From Zobellia amurskyensis (GTDB lineage Bacteria > Bacteroidota > Bacteroidia > Flavobacteriales > Flavobacteriaceae): a stretch of 64,000 nt of DNA. The notes beneath the pieces were generated by a model. The model did no database searches. It was not told the DNA's origin and was given only the letters and a program-made list of their open reading frames with translations. Where the stretch lies: positions 42,957-106,956 of the forward strand of contig NZ_RCNR01000013.1 of NCBI RefSeq assembly GCF_009725985.1, in the 5' to 3' direction. Below, piece by piece: positions 1-8,063 of the stretch. A program made the position numbers and the translations under genes. Each line of letters begins with the position of its first letter. The first letter of the stretch is position 1.

Positions 1-495
1 ACGCTTACCGCTGGCCAATAATTTAAGTACCTCAACTTCACGAGTAGAAAGTTTTCTAAAAAACCTTCTTGGTTTCTGGGTACCTTCATCAAAGGCTAAA
101 CGTTGCGCAAGCTCATTTGTAATGAACATGTTGCCTTCGCTTACTTTTTTTACTGCTGTTATGATGTAGTCTATGTCTGAGGCTTTTGAAAGATATCCAA
201 AGGCACCTGCGCGAATAGTACTTAATGCATATACGTCTTCAGATTGACCGCTATACATTAATACTCTTACACTTGGGTGTTCTTTTTTGATTTTTCGCAG
301 CGTGGCAATTCCGTTAATTTCCGGAATGTCCATCTCCAGCATTACTACATCAGGATTTGATTTCTCCAATTTTTCGAAGAGCTCAGAAGTAGTGGATACC
401 GCTCCCACTATTTCAAATCCATTAGCAGATTCAAGAACATTAGTCACTCCCATTCTAATAATGGGATGGTTGTCTGCAATTAATACTTTAATCAT
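1..495 (-). CDS. Atypical NarL/LuxR-type response regulator, 3' end cut by window
   Basis: The first 165 residues are present; the C-terminal part of the DNA-binding domain lies outside the window. Residues 1-120 read as a receiver domain: beta-1 IADNHP with D8, Ser82 after beta-4 and Lys104 in YLSKA. The C-terminal stretch STREVEVLKLLASGK starts a LuxR-type helix-turn-helix. In the usual DVVLLDIxMP position the sequence reads DVVMLEMDIP, so residue 54, normally the phosphorylated Asp, is Glu. The second acidic pocket residue is Asn9, not Asp. This suggests a phosphorylation-independent or permanently active regulator (inference). No sensor kinase is adjacent within the window. The start ATG gives the standard length before beta-1. 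Confidence 0.85.
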   Translation of the reverse strand, partial: MIKVLIADNHPIIRMGVTNVLESANGFEIVGAVSTTSELFEKLEKSNPDVVMLEMDIPEINGIATLRKIKKEHPSVRVLMYSGQSEDVYALSTIRAGAFGYLSKASDIDYIITAVKKVSEGNMFITNELAQRLAFDEGTQKPRRFFRKLSTREVEVLKLLASGKR

Positions 496-662
496 GTTGA
501 TAGTTTTAATCTAGATATAAACGTTCCAAGTACGTCTAAAATACTGACATGCAATGTAAGGTTTAAATATCTAATTACTTAAACAAAATTGGTGTTTTTT
601 TCATAAAAATAGCCTGTTTTATGAATTTATTCGATTAGATTACCGTATTTGCGGATATATTG

Positions 663-1451
663 CTAAAATAGGCTGTGCGGAATTTCGCAAACAGGTATCG
701 GATTCATCTTGTGCTTGTTAGCTGAATTGAGTTTCATGTATATTAAGAATACTTCCTTCTCTCTGCCAGTAAAATCTTTCTCGTTTTTTCCTTCATCCTG
801 CATTTTCATAGCCCATTCTAGCTCTGGATAGCTAGCGCCTATTTGGTCTTCATCGGTTCTGTCATCTCCCCAAAGACCGTCAGTAGGGGCTGCTTTTTGA
901 ATGTCGGTATTGATATTCAGATATTTGGCTATTTCGTAAACTTGGGTCTTTAAAAGGTCTGCAATGGGGCTTAAGTCTACTCCTCCGTCACCATATTTGG
1001 TGTAAAATCCTACACCAAAGTCTTCCACCTTGTTTCCTGTCCCCGCAACTAAATAACCTTCTAGTGCAGCAAAATAGTAAAGTGTGGTCATTCGTAACCT
1101 TGCCCTTGTGTTTGCTAATGACATAAAACGGTCTTCTTCATTCTCTACTTTTGGAAGGGAAGCTACAAGACTGTCAAAAACAGGGGTAAGATTAACCGGT
1201 TGTCTTTTTACTTGGTCAAAATTGGCTTGAAGCCAGTCAATATGCCTTGAAGCACGGGACGCTTGGGTTTCTGCTTGATGTATGGGCATTTCCAAGCACA
1301 TAAGCTCAAGACCGGTTCTTGCACAGAGTGTAGAGGTAACCGCAGAGTCTATTCCTCCTGATATTCCTATGACAAAACCTTTCATATTTGCATTTACTGC
1401 ATATTCCTTTAACCAGTGTACTATGTAATCTACTACCTTTTCTGTCTGCAT
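663..1451 (-). CDS. nadE: NH3-dependent NAD+ synthetase
   Basis: The 262-residue protein is an adenine-nucleotide alpha hydrolase of the NadE family, which amidates nicotinic acid adenine dinucleotide to NAD+ with ATP and ammonia in the cytoplasm. The PP-loop SGGIDS is at residues 31-36, followed by GTGNKVEDFGVGFYTKYGDG, typical of the NaAD/ammonia site region. There is no N-terminal nitrilase (glutaminase) domain, so it should use free ammonia. It is divergent from gldB; nadE-gldB-gldC adjacency is common in flavobacteria. The gene begins with ATG about 27 bases from the gldB promoter box. Confidence 0.95.
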   Translation of the reverse strand: MQTEKVVDYIVHWLKEYAVNANMKGFVIGISGGIDSAVTSTLCARTGLELMCLEMPIHQAETQASRASRHIDWLQANFDQVKRQPVNLTPVFDSLVASLPKVENEEDRFMSLANTRARLRMTTLYYFAALEGYLVAGTGNKVEDFGVGFYTKYGDGGVDLSPIADLLKTQVYEIAKYLNINTDIQKAAPTDGLWGDDRTDEDQIGASYPELEWAMKMQDEGKNEKDFTGREKEVFLIYMKLNSANKHKMNPIPVCEIPHSLF

Positions 1452-1477
1452 AGGATGTTCATTATGTCTAGATCGAC

Positions 1478-1485
1478 TAACTTTG
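1478..1485 (+). promoter_or_regulatory. Bacteroidota -7 box of gldBC
   Basis: TAACTTTG matches the TAnnTTTG consensus exactly. A start of transcription near 1490 would leave a leader of about 30 bases before the ATG at 1523. Confidence 0.6.
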
Positions 1486-1522
1486 TGAGCTTAAAAATAA
1501 TGCCTTGCAGTTAAATATTGAA

Positions 1523-2506
1523 ATGTATCGGAAATTACTTTGCAATTATATCCCTGTTTTTGCCATTTTTATAATTTCAGTCCTGTTTTTAGGATGTAAT
1601 GAGGGGCCAAAGGTCTCCGAAGAGGTCAAGAAAATAAATATTGATTTACAAGTTGATAGATTCGATAAGGAGTTTGCGGCGGCAACACCCGAAAATCTAT
1701 CGGTTTTAAAGAAAAAATATCCATATCTATTTCCAGAAAGATATGCAGATAGTGTTTGGGTGGCTAAAATGAAAGATACCATACAGGTAGAGTTGTTATC
1801 TGAAGTAGAAAAAACATTTTCAAATTTTTCTAATCAAGAACAGTCTCTTGAGCTTCTGTTCCAACACATCAAATACTATTTTCCAAATTTTGAAACTCCC
1901 AAAGTGGTAACTGTAACTTCAGATGTGGATTATAGCAATCGTGTTATTTTAACGGATACGTTATTGCTAATTGGACTGGATAATTACTTAGGGCCTGAAC
2001 ATCGGTTTTATCGTGATATCCAAAATTATATAAGCGCGGATTTGGATAGTCAGTACTTGGCTGTAGATGTTGCTAGTGCCTTTGCTAAAAAGGTAGTGCC
2101 TAGACCTCAGGAACGTACATTTTTAGCCCAACTTATTTATTACGGCAAAGAACTGTATTTAAAAGATAGGTTGCTGCCGTTGGAGACGGATGCTCAAAAA
2201 GTAAACTATACGGAAGAGCAATTGTTGTGGTCTGAGGCTAATGAGCAAGCTATTTGGCGTAATTTTATTGAGAATGAGTACCTATATAGTACAGATAATA
2301 CCTTGGCAAGACGCTTTTTGGATCCAGCACCGTTCTCCAAGTTCGGATTGGAGTTGGACAATGAATCTCCTGGCCGTGTAGGCCGTTATATTGGATGGCA
2401 GATCGTAAAGGCTTTTATGGATAAGAATGAGGTAACGTTACAGCAATTGCTGAGCTTGCCAGCAGAAGAAATATTTAAAAAATCAAATTACAAACCAAGA
2501 AAATAA
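1523..2506 (+). CDS. gldB: Gliding motility lipoprotein GldB
   Basis: The product (about 327 residues) matches flavobacterial GldB, a lipoprotein required for gliding and linked to the type IX secretion/gliding machinery. I place the start at ATG 1523 rather than the TTG at 1505. This gives a compact lipoprotein signal: a basic start, the hydrophobic run VFAIFIISVLFL, and a lipobox LFLGC with Cys25. The remaining protein is soluble and alpha-rich, consistent with an anchored periplasmic protein. gldC begins two bases after the stop codon, so the two are co-transcribed from the -7 box at 1478. Confidence 0.92.
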   Translation: MYRKLLCNYIPVFAIFIISVLFLGCNEGPKVSEEVKKINIDLQVDRFDKEFAAATPENLSVLKKKYPYLFPERYADSVWVAKMKDTIQVELLSEVEKTFSNFSNQEQSLELLFQHIKYYFPNFETPKVVTVTSDVDYSNRVILTDTLLLIGLDNYLGPEHRFYRDIQNYISADLDSQYLAVDVASAFAKKVVPRPQERTFLAQLIYYGKELYLKDRLLPLETDAQKVNYTEEQLLWSEANEQAIWRNFIENEYLYSTDNTLARRFLDPAPFSKFGLELDNESPGRVGRYIGWQIVKAFMDKNEVTLQQLLSLPAEEIFKKSNYKPRK

Positions 2507-2507
2507 T

Positions 2508-2840
2508 ATGGCAAATCTTCATACTTCAGAAATAACATTAAGAGTAGGTTTAGATGAAAACCAAGTGCCTGAGGAGTTAACGTGGTCCGCACAAGATGGT
2601 GGTGTAGAAAATGAAAAGGCAAAAGCGATGCTTTTATCTGTGTGGGACAGTAAGAATCAAGAGTCGCTTAAAATTGACCTTTGGACAAAAGATATGCCTG
2701 TTGATGAGATGAAAATATTCTTTCATCAGACTTTGGTTTCTTTGTCCGATACGTTCATGAAAGCTACTCAAGATGAAAAAATGACAGCTACCATGAAAGA
2801 CTTCTGTGCCTATTTTGCTGAAAAACTTGATTTGAAATAA
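2508..2840 (+). CDS. gldC: Gliding motility protein GldC
   Basis: The 110-residue acidic protein has no signal peptide and matches GldC, a small cytoplasmic protein found next to GldB across gliding and non-gliding Bacteroidota. The motif EEKAKAMLLSVWDSKN-like region (residues about 36-50) and the ending FAEKLDLK are typical. It lies two bases after gldB and is convergent with the pirin gene. The GldC biochemical role is not established; family knowledge links it to efficient gliding through GldB. Confidence 0.9.
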   Translation: MANLHTSEITLRVGLDENQVPEELTWSAQDGGVENEKAKAMLLSVWDSKNQESLKIDLWTKDMPVDEMKIFFHQTLVSLSDTFMKATQDEKMTATMKDFCAYFAEKLDLK

Positions 2841-2848
2841 GATAGTGG

Positions 2849-3562
2849 TTAATTGGCCATGGGTACTTCCATCAAAAGAATTTTTGAGTTTTCGTTATAA
2901 ATGAAATCTATTTTTCCTGTTTCTTGAATACCAAGGCCATCTCTTTTTTCTAGCGTAATGCCGTTCACAGTACATTTTCCTTCTAAAAGGAAAATATAAA
3001 GGCCATTGGTGGAATCCTTTAAGGAGTACGTATTTGTTTCTCCTTTATTAAATTCCCCAAAATGAAACCAAGCGTTTTGATGAATCCAAATACCGTCATC
3101 ATCGGGGTTAGGAGATACAATTTGTTGTAAGCGGTTTTTTAAACTGTCTGGAGCCAATGTAATTTGATCATAACGAGGAGAGACGTTAACCTTATTGGGG
3201 AGAATCCAAATCTGTAGGAACTTTACCTGTTGGTCATGGCTTTTATTCTTTTCGCTGTGTTGTATTCCGGACCCGGCACTCATAGCTTGTATGTCTCCTT
3301 GACGTATGATTGTGGTGTTCCCCATATCGTCTTTATGCTCTAGGTCACCTTCTAAGGGAATGGAGATAATTTCCATATTGCTATGCCCATGAGTTCCAAA
3401 ACCCATTCCTGCGGCTACTTCGTCATCGTTTAAGACTCGTAATACCCCAAAACTCATCCGTTCTGGGTTGTGATAACTGCCAAAGCTAAAGGTGTGATAG
3501 CTGTTAAGCCAGCCGTGGTTGGCATGGCCTCTGGTGTTTGCTTTGTGGAATGTGCTTTTCAT
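2849..3562 (-). CDS. Pirin family bicupin protein
   Basis: The 237-residue protein is a pirin. The opening RGHANHGWLNSYHTFSFG and the metal ligands H58, H60 (GTHGHSNME), H102 and E104 (GIQHSEKN) are all present. Pirins are cytoplasmic non-haem iron bicupins; some act as quercetin 2,3-dioxygenases, others as redox-linked regulators, and the substrate here is unknown. The gene is the last of an apparent three-gene operon behind an MBL-like lipoprotein and a PhoD-like phosphatase, 19 bases after the latter. Confidence 0.9.
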   Translation of the reverse strand: MKSTFHKANTRGHANHGWLNSYHTFSFGSYHNPERMSFGVLRVLNDDEVAAGMGFGTHGHSNMEIISIPLEGDLEHKDDMGNTTIIRQGDIQAMSAGSGIQHSEKNKSHDQQVKFLQIWILPNKVNVSPRYDQITLAPDSLKNRLQQIVSPNPDDDGIWIHQNAWFHFGEFNKGETNTYSLKDSTNGLYIFLLEGKCTVNGITLEKRDGLGIQETGKIDFIYNENSKILLMEVPMAN

Positions 3563-3581
3563 ACCTTAGTTTTATAATTAA

Positions 3582-5195
3582 TTATTCCATGGAAACTGTA
3601 AATGGCCATCCTTCAAATTGTTGGGCATCCGGTTGGGTAACATCAACGTATCTGGGCCAGCATTCAAAAGTTGTAGTTTTTTCTTTTTTGTTAAAACGAA
3701 TAAGGCCGTAGCCACCTCCTTTTGAGCTGCTTTCGGGGTTTACATAGGCCATCATACTTATTTTGTTGTTGAACCCGTCTAAATAATCTCCTGTCCAAGG
3801 TAATGAGGTGTTGGGGTTTGGATTTGCTCCCGCTTTTTCATCTTCTGGCCACCACCAGCGGCTGTAGTAATCGTTTACGATGGCGGGAACCACAAAAGAC
3901 CATGGTCCGTCTCCAAATTCATTAATGCCTTGTTTGATTATGGTAGCCAAATGTTGGTCTCCGGCAATGTGTACGGCATTAGCATTTTTTATAAGTTGTA
4001 GCGCTTTGTTCCTTCCGGTTTGCGGCCATCCGTTACTATCTAAATCAGCATGGAGCCTGTTGTCAAAAGAACCGTGAATATGTGCGCCTCCGCAGAAGCC
4101 TGTTTGGGATAAAACTACTTTAAGAGTTCCGGTATTTGTAGTTCCCCAGTCTTCCAGGAATTTTAGTTGGCGATCACCCAGTAATTTTAGATTGGGTAAA
4201 TCTATAGATGCGGGGTCATATTCTGGGTTGCGAATATGGTCGGGTCTTGGCCCTTGTTGCGGTATTTTTCCGTTGGGTCCGGATTTAAATTTTCTATCTT
4301 CCAGTATGGCAAAATCTATTCCGCCAAGCGGTAGATTGGTATAATAAACACCAATACCTTGCTCCACCGGAGTTGGGTCGTATGGGTCGGGTAGGTGAGC
4401 GGTTTGACAACGTTCTACCATTTTCACGTATTCATGATGATAAGTGTAACCGCCATCATTAGAGCCTTTTACTAAAGATATTTTTCCGTTTTCTCCCCAA
4501 AGATTTCCTTGGCCTATATCATGGTCGTCTGGAATGCTAATAGCAGGGCGATTACGAAAGGTTTCTTTAAACTGAAGACCGAACTTCAGCCAAGCTGCTG
4601 TATGCTCAGTATGGTCATATGACTGGTCTCCTGCAAAAAATATCAAATCTGGATTTTGATGATTAATGTTTCGGACATAATTTTCTCTCATGCCTCGGTC
4701 TTGGTTTGAGTTGCATGATAGGGCTGCAAGAACAATTTCCTCCTTGTTTTTAGGGTCGCTTCGGATGAGGCCTTCAAAAAAGGCATTTTTGCCATGTCTA
4801 ATTCGGTACTTTACATCTTTGGTGTCGCTCCATTTCTCCACGCGAAATAGCGCGGACCATCCTAAATCGTTTATTTCTTGTTTTTGAATTTCCTTCCAAG
4901 AGCCGTCATTGTAAATTTCAAGTCTGACCTCGCGTGTTTCTTTGGGGTAAAGAGGGTAGAGCTGTGCACTAAGTTTTAAGGTTTTATTTGAAACGGTATA
5001 AATGCCAAAAGCCACAACGCTGTCACGGTCTACTTTAAGGTTAATGATAGGGTTGTCATCGCGGTTCCACCAATCGTTTATAGCTAATTTGTCAACATTG
5101 TCAAAAGGTGCAATTATGGGAGGTGTCTGGTCTTGGGCCTTTGTAAGGTTAAAGACTAAGCAAACAAAAAATAAAGAAAGGAAGCTCTTTTTCAT
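3582..5195 (-). CDS. Secreted PhoD-like alkaline phosphatase/phosphodiesterase
   Basis: The 537-residue protein begins with a Sec signal peptide (MKKSFLSLFF..., cleavage expected near KAQ21). It then has an N-terminal beta domain and a PhoD-type metallophosphatase core: SCNSNQD at 160-166, AGDQSYDH at 188-195, PDDHDIGQG at 222-230 and the late AGDQHLAT motif. These supply metal-ligand Asp/His residues of calcineurin-like PhoD enzymes. It should hydrolyse phosphoesters in the periplasm or outside. It follows the MBL-like gene by 26 bases. There is no C-terminal type IX sorting domain; the end ...EGWPFTVSME looks like a normal domain end. Confidence 0.88.
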   Translation of the reverse strand: MKKSFLSLFFVCLVFNLTKAQDQTPPIIAPFDNVDKLAINDWWNRDDNPIINLKVDRDSVVAFGIYTVSNKTLKLSAQLYPLYPKETREVRLEIYNDGSWKEIQKQEINDLGWSALFRVEKWSDTKDVKYRIRHGKNAFFEGLIRSDPKNKEEIVLAALSCNSNQDRGMRENYVRNINHQNPDLIFFAGDQSYDHTEHTAAWLKFGLQFKETFRNRPAISIPDDHDIGQGNLWGENGKISLVKGSNDGGYTYHHEYVKMVERCQTAHLPDPYDPTPVEQGIGVYYTNLPLGGIDFAILEDRKFKSGPNGKIPQQGPRPDHIRNPEYDPASIDLPNLKLLGDRQLKFLEDWGTTNTGTLKVVLSQTGFCGGAHIHGSFDNRLHADLDSNGWPQTGRNKALQLIKNANAVHIAGDQHLATIIKQGINEFGDGPWSFVVPAIVNDYYSRWWWPEDEKAGANPNPNTSLPWTGDYLDGFNNKISMMAYVNPESSSKGGGYGLIRFNKKEKTTTFECWPRYVDVTQPDAQQFEGWPFTVSME

Positions 5196-5221
5196 AATCG
5201 GTAAGGTTTTGTGGTTGGCTT

Positions 5222-5986
5222 TTATTCTGTTTTGAATAGTGAGATGGTATAGTCTAATAGTTCGCTGCCTCCATAATCACCATGCCCGGGAATAACAATT
5301 TTAAGGTCTGGGTATGTTGTCTTTATTTCTTCAATGGTTGGACTCCATTGTTCAATATTTGCATCGCCTAAATATCCTTTTGTGGCATTGATAGATTTAA
5401 CGGGGCAACCGCCAAAAAGAAGGTGTTCACTTGGTATATAACTCACAATATTGTCTTTGGTATGTGCTTCTCCAAAATAGCGGTTAATTATTTTTTGATT
5501 TCCTAGTTTGAGTTCGTTTCTAGTATCAAAACCTATTTGCGGAACCGGATTCCCTTCTTTTTTTGCGAGTTCAATGGTTTGTTTGTTTGCGTAAGACGGA
5601 ATATTTAATTGATGAAACGCTTCAACGCCACCTAGGCAGTCGTCATGAAAATGGTTTACTACCACTGCTTTTATCTTATGTTCTTTAGTTTTGGTTATCC
5701 ATTGAATCAGTTCTTTTGATGTATCAATATCCACAGGCGTATCAAAAACAACCGCTTCCCCTTCGTTCATATAAATTAGGCCATTACATGCAACCTTGCC
5801 AAAGTCTTCGGTGGACAAGTATGAAATATGAATGAAACTATTTTTAGAGACGGGTACGATTTTTAAAGTTTCACTACTGTAAGTTACTTCTGTTTTCTGT
5901 GACTTACAGCTTAGGAGAACGAAAGTCAAGAATAGAAAAGCAAGAGGCGTTTTAAAGGGCATTCGTTTTGTTCTTTTAAGTTTCAT
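5222..5986 (-). CDS. Subclass B1 metallo-beta-lactamase-like lipoprotein
   Basis: The 254-residue protein has a lipoprotein signal with lipobox LLSC (Cys27) and the complete B1 zinc site. The HFHDD motif gives H112, H114 and D116. GEAHTKDN gives H175, FGGCPVKS gives C194 with K197 near by, and PGHGDYGG gives H235. The Cys ligand and the GDAN motif separate B1 enzymes from glyoxalase-like or B3 proteins. The family hydrolyses beta-lactams including carbapenems, but the activity here is inferred. It heads an operon with PhoD-like and pirin genes, which is not a resistance-cassette context and suggests a resident chromosomal gene. The lipid anchor suggests a membrane-bound, periplasm-facing enzyme. 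Confidence 0.88.
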   Translation of the reverse strand: MKLKRTKRMPFKTPLAFLFLTFVLLSCKSQKTEVTYSSETLKIVPVSKNSFIHISYLSTEDFGKVACNGLIYMNEGEAVVFDTPVDIDTSKELIQWITKTKEHKIKAVVVNHFHDDCLGGVEAFHQLNIPSYANKQTIELAKKEGNPVPQIGFDTRNELKLGNQKIINRYFGEAHTKDNIVSYIPSEHLLFGGCPVKSINATKGYLGDANIEQWSPTIEEIKTTYPDLKIVIPGHGDYGGSELLDYTISLFKTE

Positions 5987-6011
5987 AAATATATAGTTTT
6001 ACCTTGCAATA

Positions 6012-6392
6012 ATGAAAGATTCAAATATTCAAAAACTGATTTTTATTTATAATGCCGATTCCGGTTTGAAAAACTCATTGATAGATAGTGCGCACAAAAT
6101 TTTGAGCCCTAGTACTTATGATTGCAATTTATGTGATATAACTTTTGGAGTGTTTACTGAGAATAAGATATGGAAGAAATTCAGGGAAGAGACTGATCTA
6201 GAAATGGAGTTTCTTCACAAAAATGAATACAAGACGCAATACGCTTCTAAATTTGGGAGTAAGTTTACTTTTCCTGTGATATTGGCCCAAGTAAATAATG
6301 ATTTACAAGTTTTTTTGGGTACAGATGAAATGAATGATCTTGAAAATGCGGAATCACTTATGAAAATCATTCAAGAAAGAGCTAAAGCTTAA
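6012..6392 (+). CDS. Conserved hypothetical protein, 126 aa
   Basis: I do not recognise a characterised family, although flavobacterial relatives exist to my recollection. The protein is soluble, without signal peptide or membrane segment. It starts with a beta-alpha unit (KLIFIYNADSG) and carries the motif STYDCNLCDITFG with a CxxC pair at residues 38-41. A later YASKFGSKFTFPVILAQ segment ends in a short acidic helix. The CxxC could be a redox or metal site (inference). It is divergent from the MBL-like gene, and its TAA stop overlaps the engB stop tail-to-tail by four bases. Confidence 0.8.
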   Translation: MKDSNIQKLIFIYNADSGLKNSLIDSAHKILSPSTYDCNLCDITFGVFTENKIWKKFREETDLEMEFLHKNEYKTQYASKFGSKFTFPVILAQVNNDLQVFLGTDEMNDLENAESLMKIIQERAKA

Positions 6393-7006
6393 GCCTTGGT
6401 AGCTTTAAAAAAGTCTGTATTAATGTTGTCTATGAAATTTAATACATCGTCACGACCATAGCCTTTTGATGAAGAGGTGATAAAGTAAGAAGGGGCTTCT
6501 TCCCAAACGCCATTCAGTAATTCGGCAATGTATTTATTTACATTTTCTTCTATAGCGGCAGGTTTCAATTTATCGGCCTTTGTAAAAATAATAGAGAACG
6601 GAATGTTGTTTTCGCCCATCCATTCCATAAACTCCATGTCTATTTTTTGAGGTTCGTGGCGTATATCGACTAAAACAAAGGCGCAAACCAATTGCTCACG
6701 TTTCAGAAAGTAGTCGGTTATGTACTTCTGAAAAGTGTTTTTACTTTTTTTGGAAACTCGGGCATACCCATAACCCGGTAAATCTACCAAAAACCAATTT
6801 TCATTAATTTTAAAATGATTGATCAGTTGTGTTTTTCCTGGACGTCCAGAGGTCTTTGCAAGACTCTTTCTTTCGGTAAGGCTATTGATCAGTGAAGATT
6901 TGCCAACGTTTGACCTACCAATAAAAGCATATTCAGGTAGAGGTTCGTTGGGGCATCTTGCCACATCGGTATTACTGATTATAAAATTTGCCGATTTTAT
7001 GTGCAC
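6389..7006 (-). CDS. engB: Ribosome biogenesis GTPase EngB/YsxC
   Basis: The 205-residue protein is a TRAFAC-class GTPase that helps assemble the large ribosomal subunit. Motifs: G1 GRSNVGKS at 30-37, G2 region SGRPGKTQ, G3 DLPGYGYA at 75-82, G4 TKADK and the G5-like TSSSKGYG. The start codon is GTG. It lies 38 bases downstream of the alpha/beta hydrolase gene in the same direction, so both are likely transcribed from the promoter at 7835-7842. Confidence 0.95.
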   Translation of the reverse strand: MHIKSANFIISNTDVARCPNEPLPEYAFIGRSNVGKSSLINSLTERKSLAKTSGRPGKTQLINHFKINENWFLVDLPGYGYARVSKKSKNTFQKYITDYFLKREQLVCAFVLVDIRHEPQKIDMEFMEWMGENNIPFSIIFTKADKLKPAAIEENVNKYIAELLNGVWEEAPSYFITSSSKGYGRDDVLNFIDNINTDFFKATKA

Positions 7007-7044
7007 CTTGTAAATTTATTTTGTGAATCTTGTACTAGTTGTGT

Positions 7045-7809
7045 TTAAAAACCGCGTTGTGTTAACCAGCCGTCTAAAATTTCGTTGAACTTGTCCGGGT
7101 TTTCCATCATAGGGGCATGACCACATTTTTCAATCCAAAACAAATCGGAATCGGGTAATAGTTCATGAAATAAGTCCGCTACATCAGGTGGTGTTACACC
7201 ATCGTTCTCGCCCCAAATAATACAAGTGGGCGTTTCCATTTTAGGTAGGTCATTGGCCATATTATGACGAATGGCACTTTTGGCGATGGCCAAAGTCTTT
7301 AACGTCTTCATACGGTCGTTTACCGTTGCAAACACTTCGTCTACAATTTCCTTAGTGGCAATAGCGGGATCGTAAAAAACGTCTTGGGCTTTTTTCTTTA
7401 TAAACTCGTAATCGCCACGTCTTGGGTATCCGTCACCCATTGCGCTTTCATACAATCCAGAGCTTCCGGTTATAATTAGGGCCTTTACCATTTTAGGGTA
7501 GAGCTTGGTGTGTAGGAGACCAATATGCCCGCCAAGAGAATTGCCTAAGAGTATAACATTGTCCAATCCTTTAAACTCAATGAATTTGGCCAAGAACTTC
7601 GCAAACTGCTTCACGTTTGTCTTGAGCATTGGCATGTCGTAAATAGGTAGTTCTGGAATAAGTATCTTATAGCCCTTTTTGGGGAAATATTCAGTTACAC
7701 CTTGAAAGTTGCTTAGTCCTCCCATAAGACCGTGTAAAATAATGATAGGTGTACCTTCTCCTATCTCTATGTACCGGAATTTCCCTTCCTTAATTAATTT
7801 TTCTTCCAT
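7045..7809 (-). CDS. Alpha/beta-fold hydrolase
   Basis: The 254-residue protein is a cytoplasmic alpha/beta hydrolase. It has the oxyanion motif LHGLMGG near residues 25-31, the nucleophile elbow GNSLGG with Ser91, an acid in WGENDGVTP and the catalytic His in CGHAPMMENP. The substrate is unknown. Esterase, lipase-like and C-C hydrolase activities are all possible. It sits divergently upstream of mraZ, an arrangement frequent in flavobacteria, and upstream of engB in the same operon. Confidence 0.88.
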   Translation of the reverse strand: MEEKLIKEGKFRYIEIGEGTPIIILHGLMGGLSNFQGVTEYFPKKGYKILIPELPIYDMPMLKTNVKQFAKFLAKFIEFKGLDNVILLGNSLGGHIGLLHTKLYPKMVKALIITGSSGLYESAMGDGYPRRGDYEFIKKKAQDVFYDPAIATKEIVDEVFATVNDRMKTLKTLAIAKSAIRHNMANDLPKMETPTCIIWGENDGVTPPDVADLFHELLPDSDLFWIEKCGHAPMMENPDKFNEILDGWLTQRGF

Positions 7810-7834
7810 TCAAGATCCTTCTTGGTCTGTAAGT

Positions 7835-7842
7835 CAAAGATA
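7835..7842 (-). promoter_or_regulatory. Bacteroidota -7 box of the hydrolase-engB operon
   Basis: CAAAGATA on the + strand is TATCTTTG on the minus strand, an exact TAnnTTTG match. It lies 26 bases before the hydrolase ATG, giving a leader of about 20 bases. Confidence 0.6.
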
Positions 7843-7989
7843 GGCATTATCCTATAATGACATTTATACAAGTATAGTTCAATAAAGCGAGAATTGACCA
7901 TTATTTTTTATTCGCTATTGAAAAACACACTTTTTTTAGGAGCAAACTTAACCACAATTTATGCCCAAAAGCCACTAGTTATTAACAAA

Positions 7990-8019
7990 GTGGTAATTAG
8001 TGGTAAAATGTGGTAATAA
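7990..8019 (+). promoter_or_regulatory. Three 10-bp-phased GTGGTAA repeats, probable MraZ operator
   Basis: The units GTGGTAATTA (7990-7999), GTGGTAAAAT (8000-8009) and GTGGTAATAA (8010-8019) repeat with an exact period of 10 bases, placing each on the same face of the helix. MraZ in other bacteria binds tandem TGGGA-type repeats spaced by 5 bases before its own gene; these have the same geometry. The array ends 45 bases before mraZ and just upstream of a -7 box, so bound MraZ would block the promoter (inference). Confidence 0.75.
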
Positions 8020-8025
8020 AATGTG

Positions 8026-8033
8026 TAATTTTG
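8026..8033 (+). promoter_or_regulatory. Bacteroidota -7 box of the dcw cluster
   Basis: TAATTTTG matches TAnnTTTG exactly and starts 6 bases after the last MraZ-type repeat. The repeats occupy the -33 region. Transcription would begin near 8038, about 25 bases before the mraZ GTG. Confidence 0.65.
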
Positions 8034-8063
8034 AGTTATAGTATTGTAAAACAGCTTTTTTAA

